Positions 56,732-64,000 of a DNA stretch of 64,000 nucleotides are shown in pieces. The notes beneath the pieces are model-generated. The model was not told the origin of the DNA, searched no databases, and saw only the letters and a program-made list of their open reading frames with translations. A program made the position numbers and the translations under genes. Source of the DNA: Candidatus Dechloromonas phosphorivorans (GTDB taxonomy: Bacteria > Pseudomonadota > Gammaproteobacteria > Burkholderiales > Rhodocyclaceae). The stretch spans positions 412,501 to 476,500 of the forward strand of contig JADKIP010000015.1 of assembly GCA_016721185.1 (NCBI GenBank), in the 5' to 3' direction. The first letter of the stretch is position 1, and each line of letters begins with the position of its first letter.

Positions 56732-58872
56732 CCCCGACGCCAAGTGTGGAAACGTTCGACCCAAGCCAGCAGTTTCTCCGGTGCATGGGCTTTTTTCCAG
56801 TTGCCGGCCACGTATTTATTCACCTCGGCCAGGGTTGGATAAATATGAATGGTACCGAGAATCTTGTTCAGGCCGATCCCCTGTTTCATTGCCAGTACAT
56901 ATTCCGCAATCAGGTCGCCGGCATGTTCGCCGGCAATGGTCACGCCGAGAATTTTGTCTTTGCCGGGAACGGTCAGCACCTTGATGAAACCGTGCGCTTC
57001 GCCGTCGGCAATGGCGCGGTCGAGATCGTCGATGCCATAGGTGGTGACTTCGTAGGGAATATTTTTTTCCTTGGCCTCCAGTTCGTTCAGGCCCACCCGA
57101 GCCACCTCGGGTTCGACAAAAGTCGCCCACGGGATTACCGAATAATCTGCCTTGAACTTCTTGAATGGGTCAAAAAGGGCGTTGACCGCGGCATACCAGG
57201 CTTGGTGCGCGGCGGTGTGGGTAAACTGGAACGGCCCGGCGACATCCCCGGCGGCGTAAATGTTGGGGTAATTGGTTTGCAGGAATTCATTGGTCTCGAC
57301 CGTGCGCCCGGTCGGAATGCCCAGTTCTTCCAGGCCGAAGCCTTTCAGGTTGGCCGAGCGGCCAACGGCAACCAGAACGGCGTCGAAGGGAATCCGCACA
57401 TCCTTGCCGGCATGCTCGGCAATCAGGATTTTTTCGCCGTTTTCAATGACGAATTCCTTGGCGCGATGATTGACCAGCACGGCCACGCCTTCGTCACGGA
57501 AGCGCTGCATGACCAGTTCGGAAACCTCCGGATCTTCGCGCGCCATGATGCGGTCGCCCATTTCCACCTGCGACACCTGGGCACCGAAACGGGCGAAGGC
57601 CTGCGTCAGTTCCGAGCCAATCGGCCCGCCACCCAGCACGACCAGGCGCTTGGGGAGTTCGCGCAAGTCCCAAATGTTGTCTGAGGTTAAATAGCCGACC
57701 GCCTCAATGCCCGGAATCGGCGGCACGAAGGGCTTGGCGCCGGTGGCAATGACGATGCTGCGTGTGCTCAGGCGTTGCCTGCTGCCATCTTCGCGCGTGA
57801 TGTCGACTTCCCACGGCGAGACGATTTTGGCCGAGCCTTGCACGACATCAACGCCCAGCCCGGTGTAACGCTCGACCGAGTCGTGCGGTTCGATCGTTTT
57901 AATCACCGTCTGGACGCGTTCCATGATCGTCGCAAAATCGAATTCGGCACGGGCCGATTCGATGCCGAATTCTTTGGAGCGGGCCATGTGCGAGAGCAGC
58001 TTGGCCGAGCGGATCAGCGCTTTGGAGGGCACGCAGCCGGTGTTCAGGCAATCGCCGCCGAGCTTGTGTTTTTCCACCAGCGTCACCTTGGCTTTGACGG
58101 CTGCGGCGATGTAGGAAGTGACCAGCCCGGCGCTGCCGCCACCAATCACGACAATATTGCGCTCGAAACTGGCCGGCTTTTTCCACTGGGCAAATACTTT
58201 CTTCTTGCGCACGACCTCGACAATCCGGCGGGCGATCAGCGGGAATATGCCGAGCAGCACAAAAGAGCCGAGCAAGCCGGGTGAGAGGATGCCGGAGAGC
58301 GATTCCAGCTTGCCCAACTGGGTGCCGGCATTTACATAAACCACGGTGCCGGCGAACATGCCGAGCTGGCTGACCCAGTAGAAAGTTCGCGCTTTCATGC
58401 CGGTCAGGCCGAGCAGCAGGTTGACCAGGAAGAAGGGAAAAACCGGCACCAGGCGCAGCGTGAATAAGTAAAGCGCGCCTTCGCGACGGACCCCTTCATC
58501 AATCGCCGCCAGGCGCTGACCGAAGCGTTTTTCCACCCAGTCGCGCAGCAAAAACCGCGACATCAGGAAAGCCAGCGTTGCGCCGATGGTGGAGGCGAAG
58601 GAGACGATCAAGGTGCCCCAAAGCACCCCGAACACCGCGCCCCCTGCCAAGGTCAGCAAGGCCGCACCGGGTAGCGACAGTGCCGCCATCAGCACATAAG
58701 CAGCGAAGTAAATGGCGACACTGAGCAGTGGCTTGTCTTCGTGAAACTGGCTGATCGCCGCTTGTTGATCCTTGAGCGTCTGGAGATTGAGGTACTGCCC
58801 CAGATCAAAGGCAAAGAAAGCGAGGATGGCGGCACCTGCGATAAAAATAAGGGCCAGTTTGCGAAGTTGCAT
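56728..58872 (-). CDS. Fusion of TVP38/DedA-like membrane domain and mercuric-reductase-like flavin oxidoreductase
   Basis: 714 residues from ATG 58872 (MQLRKLALIFIAGAAILAFF); an upstream ATG at 58902 is possible. Residues ~1-225 are a TVP38/TMEM64 (VTT) domain (ALSLPGAALLTLAGGAVFGV; LRLVPVFPFFLVNLLLGLTG). Residues ~240-710 are a class I pyridine-nucleotide-disulfide oxidoreductase: GGGSAGLVTSYIAAA, the redox pair CLNTGCVPSK, NAD domain LGGGPIGSELTQAFA and the C-terminal dimer domain (TIHIYPTLAEVNKYVAGNWK). It is the first gene of the minus-strand operon. Confidence 0.92.
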   Translation of the reverse strand: MQLRKLALIFIAGAAILAFFAFDLGQYLNLQTLKDQQAAISQFHEDKPLLSVAIYFAAYVLMAALSLPGAALLTLAGGAVFGVLWGTLIVSFASTIGATLAFLMSRFLLRDWVEKRFGQRLAAIDEGVRREGALYLFTLRLVPVFPFFLVNLLLGLTGMKARTFYWVSQLGMFAGTVVYVNAGTQLGKLESLSGILSPGLLGSFVLLGIFPLIARRIVEVVRKKKVFAQWKKPASFERNIVVIGGGSAGLVTSYIAAAVKAKVTLVEKHKLGGDCLNTGCVPSKALIRSAKLLSHMARSKEFGIESARAEFDFATIMERVQTVIKTIEPHDSVERYTGLGVDVVQGSAKIVSPWEVDITREDGSRQRLSTRSIVIATGAKPFVPPIPGIEAVGYLTSDNIWDLRELPKRLVVLGGGPIGSELTQAFARFGAQVSQVEMGDRIMAREDPEVSELVMQRFRDEGVAVLVNHRAKEFVIENGEKILIAEHAGKDVRIPFDAVLVAVGRSANLKGFGLEELGIPTGRTVETNEFLQTNYPNIYAAGDVAGPFQFTHTAAHQAWYAAVNALFDPFKKFKADYSVIPWATFVEPEVARVGLNELEAKEKNIPYEVTTYGIDDLDRAIADGEAHGFIKVLTVPGKDKILGVTIAGEHAGDLIAEYVLAMKQGIGLNKILGTIHIYPTLAEVNKYVAGNWKKAHAPEKLLAWVERFHTWRRG

Positions 58873-58902
58873 GAAATGCTTTCTGAAAGATTGATCGGGC
58901 AT

Positions 58903-59248
58903 CGGCAGACGTCCGGCTTGCTGATTAGTCGGGCGGACGTCGTGCTTTCTTACAAACCCGGGTGATTATTTGTACTGCATTGCTCGTTTGTTCGCTCGTT
59001 CGAACACGAAGCGGCGTCGAAGGTGCCTCGAAAATCGGCCATCGCTTCACCGCAGTATGCTGGCCGGGAGATTTTTTCGCCATGCCTCGGCAAGTGGCCA
59101 TGCTTGTGTATCATTAATCGATTAAATTGCGTTGTGGGTATGCAGTCGGTACTGACGCAAACTGCGGGAGCTTCTGGTGACTCGCGCTCGCCTGCAAGTT
59201 GGCCCCATCAGGTTTAGTTTTCGGTAAATCAACCCAAAATATATTTTG
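58903..59248. promoter_or_regulatory. Divergent intergenic region between the two TVP38-led operons
   Basis: No gene fits this 346-bp stretch. It contains the inverted repeat GACGTCCG (58908-58915) / CGGACGTC (58934-58941) with an 18-nt spacer, close to the minus-strand start, and a GTTTGTTCGCTCGTTCGAAC palindromic patch near 59000. It presumably holds both promoters and possibly the target of the operon's ECF sigma factor. Confidence 0.5.
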
Positions 59249-59980
59249 ATGACATCTTCCGACTCTCTGCCGGCCAAGCCTTCGTGGTGGCGCTTCTGGC
59301 CGCTGATAACAGCGCTGGCGCTGGCCGGCCTGATGCTCTGGTGGCTGGATGCTTTTACCGGCTTGGGCCAGTTTGCGCTTGGCCATTGGCAAGCATTTCA
59401 TGGCCATTTTCTCGGCTTGGTTCAAAGCCATCCGCTCCTCGCCTCGGTGGCGATGTTCACTTTGCATATGCTGCTGGCTGCTTTCGGCTTACCCGGCGCT
59501 TCCGTGCTGATGCTACTGGCCGGGGCCGGGTTTGGCAGTTTTGCCGGGACGCTGCTTTGTCTGACTGCCTGTACCGCGGGGGCCAGCTTGTGCATGCTGA
59601 CGGTTCGACATTTTTTGCGGCGCAAGTTGCAGCAAAAAATGGGCGATCGGCTGCTCAGGCTTGATCGTAGGATCGCCGACGACGGCGCCCATTATTTATT
59701 CAGCCTGCGCGTTCTGCCGGTGATTCCCTTTGCGCTGGTAAACGTTGCGGTCGGTTTAAGCCAGATGAACGCCTGGACTTTTACCTGGGTGAGCTTCGTC
59801 GGCATGCTCGCCGGCACTTTTGTGTACGTCAATGCCGGCAGCGAATTGGCCGGGATTGACGCGGTCGGTGATATTTATTCGCCACGCGTCCTGATTTCGG
59901 TCGCCGCCCTGGCCTTGCTGCCCTGGCTGATCAAGCTGCTGCAAAATATCTGGCAAGCCCGGACAGGGCAGCGCGCATGA
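59249..59980 (+). CDS. TVP38/TMEM64-family membrane protein
   Basis: 243 residues from ATG 59249. Several membrane segments with the VTT-domain glycine motifs (LPGASVLMLLAGAGFGSFAG) and LRVLPVIPFALVNVAVGLSQ, closely parallel to the N-terminal half of the divergent fusion protein, so the two are paralogues. VTT proteins are implicated in lipid scrambling or membrane homeostasis. Its stop overlaps the ATP-grasp start (ATGA). Confidence 0.88.
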   Translation: MTSSDSLPAKPSWWRFWPLITALALAGLMLWWLDAFTGLGQFALGHWQAFHGHFLGLVQSHPLLASVAMFTLHMLLAAFGLPGASVLMLLAGAGFGSFAGTLLCLTACTAGASLCMLTVRHFLRRKLQQKMGDRLLRLDRRIADDGAHYLFSLRVLPVIPFALVNVAVGLSQMNAWTFTWVSFVGMLAGTFVYVNAGSELAGIDAVGDIYSPRVLISVAALALLPWLIKLLQNIWQARTGQRA

Positions 59981-61323
59981 CGTCGCCGCGTTGTCTGGTG
60001 CTGTTCAATTACGACTGGGACGAGTTGGGTTTTTCGCGCTGGGCGACGGATTTCCCGACCGACAGCGCTGGTTTCGACCTGTTCAGCTTTCCCAGCAACG
60101 CCCATCTGGTCAATTTCAATCTGCAACGCTTTGTTGACCGACTTGCGGCCAAGGCGGCGCGGGCCGGTTGGCAGGCCGTCACCTCAAACCACGAACAATT
60201 CGGCGCGCTGGCCGCAGCCATGCTGGCCGAGCGCATGGGTTGGCCGGGAACGCCGGTGAGTGCCGTGCTTGCCTGTCAGCACAAGTTTTACGCCCGGCAG
60301 GTGCTGGAAACCGTTGCGCCGGAAGCCAATACGCCGTTTGCCTTGCTGCCCTCCCATTACGGTGAGCCGGTGCCGCATGACCTGACTTATCCGATCTTCG
60401 TCAAACCGATCAAAGCCGCATTTTCGGTGTTGGCCCGTGTCGTGCACAACCGCGATGAGCTGGCCGAACTGACCCGTTTCAGCGTTTGGGAATTGTGGAT
60501 CATCCGGCATCTGGTCGAGCCTTTCGAGCGCGTCGTTCGGGCCCGTCTGCCGGAAGCCGGCAGCGCCCACCGCATGCTGCTGGAAGAGCCGGTCAATGCC
60601 CTGCAATACAACCTTGACGGCTACGTCTTTGCCGGTGAAGTACGGCCATTGGGCATTGTCGAATCGGTGATGTATCCCGGCACCCAGGCCTTCATGCGCT
60701 TCGGCTACCCGTGCCAACTGGCTGAAGCCGGGCGGGCTCGGGCGCTGGATGTAGCGAGGCGCTTCCTGCAGGCGGTGGGTTTTACCCACGGCTTGTTCAA
60801 CATGGAATTCTTCTACGACGCCGCCACCGACCGGCTGACCGTGATCGAATTCAACCCGCGCATGGCGTCGCAGTTTTCCGATTTGTATCTGCGGGTGGAT
60901 GGCATCGACCTGCATCGGGTCGGGCTGGAACTGGCCTTCGGCCGCGACCCGGCCTTGTTGCCCCGGGCCGCGCCCAGCGCCGGGGCGGCGGCCAGTTTTG
61001 TCTATCGCAGCTTCGATCCGGCGGCCCGGCCCGCGATGCCCGGTGCCGGCCAGCAAGCGCAGTTGGCGCAACAGTTTCCCGATGCCATGCTCTTCCGCTT
61101 TGCCAAGGCACCCGCCGAGATTGCCCGTGATTTCAAATGGCTGGGCAGTTACCGTTACGGCATTCTGCATCTGGGCGGTGACGATGCGCCCGATTTGCAT
61201 CTGCGTTGCGAAAAGGCCAGCGCATTGCTCGGCTGGCCGACGCCAGCCACCCAGCACGATACCGACAGCCCCCCGGTTTCACCCTATCCGACCCCCGCAT
61301 TTTCTCTGGAGACTTCACGATGA
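59977..61323 (+). CDS. ATP-grasp family protein of unknown substrate
   Basis: 448 residues (MTSPRCLVLFNYDWDELGFS). Residues ~100-330 have the ATP-grasp pattern: ACQHKFYARQVLETVA, the lysine strand YPIFVKPIKAAFSVLARVVH, and the Mg-binding VIEFNPRMASQFSD. The flanking N-terminal domain and the ~115-residue C-terminal part are not recognised. ATP-grasp enzymes usually join a carboxylate to an amine. Coupling to EgtD two genes downstream suggests, but does not show, action on a histidine-betaine-related compound. Confidence 0.82.
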   Translation: MTSPRCLVLFNYDWDELGFSRWATDFPTDSAGFDLFSFPSNAHLVNFNLQRFVDRLAAKAARAGWQAVTSNHEQFGALAAAMLAERMGWPGTPVSAVLACQHKFYARQVLETVAPEANTPFALLPSHYGEPVPHDLTYPIFVKPIKAAFSVLARVVHNRDELAELTRFSVWELWIIRHLVEPFERVVRARLPEAGSAHRMLLEEPVNALQYNLDGYVFAGEVRPLGIVESVMYPGTQAFMRFGYPCQLAEAGRARALDVARRFLQAVGFTHGLFNMEFFYDAATDRLTVIEFNPRMASQFSDLYLRVDGIDLHRVGLELAFGRDPALLPRAAPSAGAAASFVYRSFDPAARPAMPGAGQQAQLAQQFPDAMLFRFAKAPAEIARDFKWLGSYRYGILHLGGDDAPDLHLRCEKASALLGWPTPATQHDTDSPPVSPYPTPAFSLETSR

Positions 61324-61928
61324 ATTTTCGATGCCTGCCATCCTGGCTGCTGGCTATTTTCGCGGTGCTGGCCCTGAGCGGCTGCGGCGCCATGACGGCG
61401 CAAAACCCGTCCGGCAAATATTCGCCGGTCAATGCCGTGGCCGAGGGCAACGACAGCCGCGTGCTGCTCAAGGGCGCCGATGTCGTCGCTTATTTTGTCG
61501 ATGGCAAATACCTTGCTGGCAATCCGCAGTTCAGCAGCCAGTACGAGGCAGTGACTTTCCGTTTTGCCAGCGCTGAACACAAAGCCCTGTTCGACAAGGA
61601 ACCCACCGCCTACCTGCCGCAATTCGGCGGTTACTGCGCCAACGGCATCGCCTACGCCATCCCCTGGGGCGGCGACGCAGACACCTGGAAAATCATCGAC
61701 GGTAAGCTCTATATTTTTGGCGGCCAAGGCTCCAAGGATGCCTTTGCCCTCGATGAAAAGAAAAATCTGGCGCTGGCCGAAGCCTATTGGAAAGACGAAG
61801 TTGCCGGTAGCCACAGTTTCATTCAGCGCTCAAAACGCCTGATCTTCCGCGTGCCGCATTATCAGAGCGGTGAAGATCTGGCCCGTGCCGTGGCCAACGC
61901 CAAGACTGCAACGGGTAGCGCCAAATGA
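61320..61928 (+). CDS. YHS-domain lipoprotein
   Basis: 202 residues from ATG 61320, overlapping the previous stop. Lipoprotein signal with lipobox LSGCG, then a YHS-like domain (KGADVVAYFVDGKYLAGNPQ; AEHKALFDKEPTAYLPQFGG; YCANGIAYAIPWGGDADTW). YHS domains often bind metals or are partners of redox enzymes. The Cys in GGYCANG and the GG-D pattern are conserved in this group. Envelope location; role unknown. Confidence 0.85.
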   Translation: MNFRCLPSWLLAIFAVLALSGCGAMTAQNPSGKYSPVNAVAEGNDSRVLLKGADVVAYFVDGKYLAGNPQFSSQYEAVTFRFASAEHKALFDKEPTAYLPQFGGYCANGIAYAIPWGGDADTWKIIDGKLYIFGGQGSKDAFALDEKKNLALAEAYWKDEVAGSHSFIQRSKRLIFRVPHYQSGEDLARAVANAKTATGSAK

Positions 61929-62875
61929 AATCGCCGCGTCTGCTGCAGTTTGCCCATGACGACCCGGCGGCGATCCGGGACGAGCTTTTTGGCGGTTTTT
62001 CAGCGTCGACCGCAGCAATCCCGCCCAAGTACTTTTACGACGCCCTCGGTTCGCGTTTGTTCTCGGCCATCACTGAATTACCCGAGTACTACCCGACGCG
62101 CACCGAGGCAGCGATTTTTGCGCGCAATGTCGGGCAAATGGCCGAAGTGCTGGGTCCGGTGTCGACGCTAGTCGACCTCGGCGCCGGTAATTGCGAGAAG
62201 GCCGCCAGCCTGTTTGCATCGTTCAAGGTGCAGCGTTACGTCGCGGTCGATATTTCGGCCAGCTACCTGCGCGATTCGCTGGAGTGCCTGCAGCGCAAGC
62301 ATCCGGCGATGGACATGCTGGGCATCGGGCTCGATTTTTCGCAAACGCTGAATCTGCCCGCCGAGGTCGGCGACGGGCCGCGCACGCTGTTTTATCCCGG
62401 TTCCAGCATCGGCAATTTCACCCCGGCCGAGGCGCTGGCATTCCTGCGTCAGGTCCATGCAGCCTGCCAGGGTGGGGCGCTGCTGATCGGTGTCGATCTG
62501 GTCAAGCCGACCGCCATGCTGGAACTGGCTTACGACGATCCGCTCGGCGTAACCGCAGCCTTCAACCGCAACATGCTGCGCCACCTGAATGCGCTGGTTG
62601 GCAGCGATTTCGACATTGCCGACTGGCGCCATATCGCCTTCTTCAACACAGCGGCCTCACGGATCGAAATGCATCTGGAGGCGGTTGGCGAAACCGTGCT
62701 GCATTGGCCGGCGGGCGAGCGCCGCTTTGCGCCGGGCGAGCGGATTCATACCGAAAATTCCTACAAATGGCGTACCGCTGATTTTGCCGGTTTGCTTGAG
62801 CAGGCCGGGTTTTCACGGCTGCAATACTGGACCGACGAGAACGCATGGTTTGCCGTATTTGTCGCGTTTTCCTGA
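61925..62875 (+). CDS. egtD: L-histidine N(alpha)-methyltransferase
   Basis: 316 residues (MKSPRLLQFAHDDPAAIRDE), the normal EgtD length. SAM-binding DLGAGNCEKAASL (~residues 81-93), substrate-site YFYDALGSRLFSAITELPEY, the FYPGSSIGNFTPAEAL strand and the C-terminal TENSYKWRTADFAGLLEQAG are present. EgtD makes hercynine, the precursor of ergothioneine and selenoneine. It ends a four-gene ATGA-coupled series and converges with a SenA/EgtB-like gene 54 bp away. Confidence 0.95.
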   Translation: MKSPRLLQFAHDDPAAIRDELFGGFSASTAAIPPKYFYDALGSRLFSAITELPEYYPTRTEAAIFARNVGQMAEVLGPVSTLVDLGAGNCEKAASLFASFKVQRYVAVDISASYLRDSLECLQRKHPAMDMLGIGLDFSQTLNLPAEVGDGPRTLFYPGSSIGNFTPAEALAFLRQVHAACQGGALLIGVDLVKPTAMLELAYDDPLGVTAAFNRNMLRHLNALVGSDFDIADWRHIAFFNTAASRIEMHLEAVGETVLHWPAGERRFAPGERIHTENSYKWRTADFAGLLEQAGFSRLQYWTDENAWFAVFVAFS

Positions 62876-62929
62876 AGCGATGTTTTTGCAACAATGCGCC
62901 GGCAAACGCGGCTCTGCCAAGCGCAGCGA

Positions 62930-64000
62930 TTACCGCGCGCAACTCCGAAATCCGCCATGAATGTCGTTACGTTCCGGCGTGAAATAGTTGCGATAGCGCG
63001 GGTGCGCCATGCGTGGCGAGGTCGCCCGGCTGGCACCGCGCAGCACGTAGCGCTCGCCGAACCAGGGCGCGGAATAGTCGCGGTAGGGGTGGGCGCTGAA
63101 ACCGGGGTAAGGGTGGAAGCGGCTGGCGGTCCACTCCCAGGCCTCGCCCCATTGAAAATCCGGCAGCGTCAGCGCCGCGGCTTCCCATTCCGCCTCGGTG
63201 GGCAGGCGACGACCTGCCCAGCGGCACCAGGCATCGGCTTCAAACCAGCTCAGGTGAATGGCCGGGGCCGCAATGTTCAGCGGCTGCCAGTGGCCGCCCA
63301 CCAGGCATTGCCAGCCAGCGCCATCGGTAACGCCATTGCCGGTTTCGTTTCCGGTTTCATTTCCATTGCCATCGTTAGACCGGCGCAGGTAGCGCGGTGG
63401 CGCAGTGCCGGTGGCATCGAGGAAGGGCAGGTAGCGCGCCCAGCTCAACACGCAACTGTCAATTTCACAGGCAGCAACCGCCACCGGGTGAGCCCCCAGT
63501 TCGTTGTCGAAGGCGAAACCGTCGCCGCTGTAACCAAGCTGCCAGTCTTGCGCCGGGAGTTGCAGGGCGCGGTTTTCCGGCAGCGCCCGGGCGGGGGCCA
63601 GCAAGGCAGCCGGCAGCGGAATATTCAGGGCTTGCGCCATGTACACCGCAGCTTCGGTGTGCATGTCTTCGTGGAACAGCGCCAGCCGGTAAAAATACAG
63701 GTCGTCGTCGGTTTCCGGCGTGACGGCGAGCAGAGCCAGCGTTTCGGCGAGGCTTGCCGCCAGATAGTCGCGGGTGGCCGCAAGATCGGGCAGCGGCAAA
63801 TCCCAGCGGTTTTGATGCGGCACGAGGCTGGAATTGAACCAGCTATCGGCTTGCGCCAGTCGGCCGCTCGGCCGGTCATGCGCCGGCTCGGCCGCGATGC
63901 CGCGTTCGCGCTGACGGTTGCGGGCAATCCAGTAATCCTGAAACCACGCCACATGCCCGACTTCCCAGCGCGGCGGATTGAGCTGCGGCGAGTCGGGCAC
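62930..64000 (-). CDS. SenA/EgtB-like sulfoxide- or selenoxide-synthase, 5' end outside window
   Basis: At least 356 residues; the stop is TAA at 62930 and the N-terminus runs off the right edge. The N-terminal DinB-like part has PPRWEVGHVAWFQDYWIARN and the metal-binding FHEDMHTEA. The C-terminal FGE-sulfatase part has LSWFEADAWCRWAGRRLPTE, WEWTASRFHPYPGF and GGFRSCAR. EgtB joins hercynine to a thiol; SenA uses a seleno-sugar. The WEVGHVAWFQ and FHEDMH forms resemble SenA more than the HHEQQHQEL form of EgtB. A second gene (senB) or egtC outside the window would decide. Confidence 0.8.
   Translation of the reverse strand: MPDSPQLNPPRWEVGHVAWFQDYWIARNRQRERGIAAEPAHDRPSGRLAQADSWFNSSLVPHQNRWDLPLPDLAATRDYLAASLAETLALLAVTPETDDDLYFYRLALFHEDMHTEAAVYMAQALNIPLPAALLAPARALPENRALQLPAQDWQLGYSGDGFAFDNELGAHPVAVAACEIDSCVLSWARYLPFLDATGTAPPRYLRRSNDGNGNETGNETGNGVTDGAGWQCLVGGHWQPLNIAAPAIHLSWFEADAWCRWAGRRLPTEAEWEAAALTLPDFQWGEAWEWTASRFHPYPGFSAHPYRDYSAPWFGERYVLRGASRATSPRMAHPRYRNYFTPERNDIHGGFRSCAR

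Noticed and set aside
56746..57684. 312-codon plus-strand frame opposite the TVP38/oxidoreductase fusion
   Set aside because: The minus strand encodes clear FAD/NAD and redox-Cys motifs; the plus frame is its shadow.
60184..61257. 357-codon minus-strand frame opposite the ATP-grasp gene
   Set aside because: The plus strand has ATP-grasp motifs and ATGA coupling with its neighbours; the minus frame has neither.

Overview
The window looks like a chromosomal segment of a betaproteobacterium, most likely Rhodocyclales (Dechloromonas/Azonexus-like). This rests on gene content and order (dnaX-ybaB-recR, petABC-sspAB, dapA-bamC, a large assimilatory nitrate cluster), moderately high GC and Gram-negative envelope genes. 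No rRNA or other species-level marker is present, so the genus is inference.

Layout. 1-5.5 kb is core: the 3' end of dnaX, ybaB, recR, the cytochrome bc1 operon petABC, and sspAB with a strong terminator. 5.5-35.3 kb is a nitrogen-acquisition region: nasA-ybiB, nirBD-nirC plus a PP2C/Ser-Thr kinase fusion, narK plus a second PP2C/kinase fusion, cbiX (sirohaem), nasT (ANTAR antiterminator), nrtABD (nitrate ABC importer) and narXL. Four near-consensus sigma-54 promoters (before nasA, nirB, narK and nrtA), an NtrC-type site, and a two-hairpin ANTAR leader whose second hairpin competes with an intrinsic terminator before nrtA suggest combined control by nitrogen status and nitrate. The region is split at 15.1-24.9 kb by accessory DNA: a RelE/HigB-type toxin-antitoxin pair, two inverted copies of one IS4-family element, a broken Ada-like zinc-binding gene, an IS1182-family element (CTAG duplication), an IS21-family element (GATGTA duplication), an IS transposase fragment and a broken ParE module. 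Nearly every transposase and several nitrate genes between 12.8 and 29.5 kb carry single-base frameshifts, mostly in homopolymers. Sequence error is the first suspect, although real decay is possible.

35.4-38.3 kb holds two minus-strand genes and a 1.6-kb remnant island bounded by a 24-bp duplication of a tRNA-Arg 3' end and carrying hicAB. 38.4-53.7 kb is mostly housekeeping: a chemoreceptor, Uup-type ABC-F, two HDOD proteins, MBL-fold hydrolases, accA, tilS, dapA, bamC, rlmD, a Bax-inhibitor-1-like protein and tRNA-Ser. 53.8-62.9 kb holds two divergent, tightly overlapping operons. The minus one runs TVP38/oxidoreductase fusion, DUF3047, two transferases of the rSAM/selenodomain-associated type, ECF sigma and anti-sigma. 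The plus one runs TVP38-like protein, ATP-grasp, YHS lipoprotein and EgtD, facing a partial SenA/EgtB-like sulfoxide/selenoxide-synthase gene at the right edge.

The most unexpected signal is not a gene: the 13-mer TGCTGCGGTCAAC occurs six times exactly (core TGCGGTCAAC eleven times), mostly between genes and once as a perfect inverted pair, as DNA-uptake sequences do in Neisseria and Pasteurellaceae.
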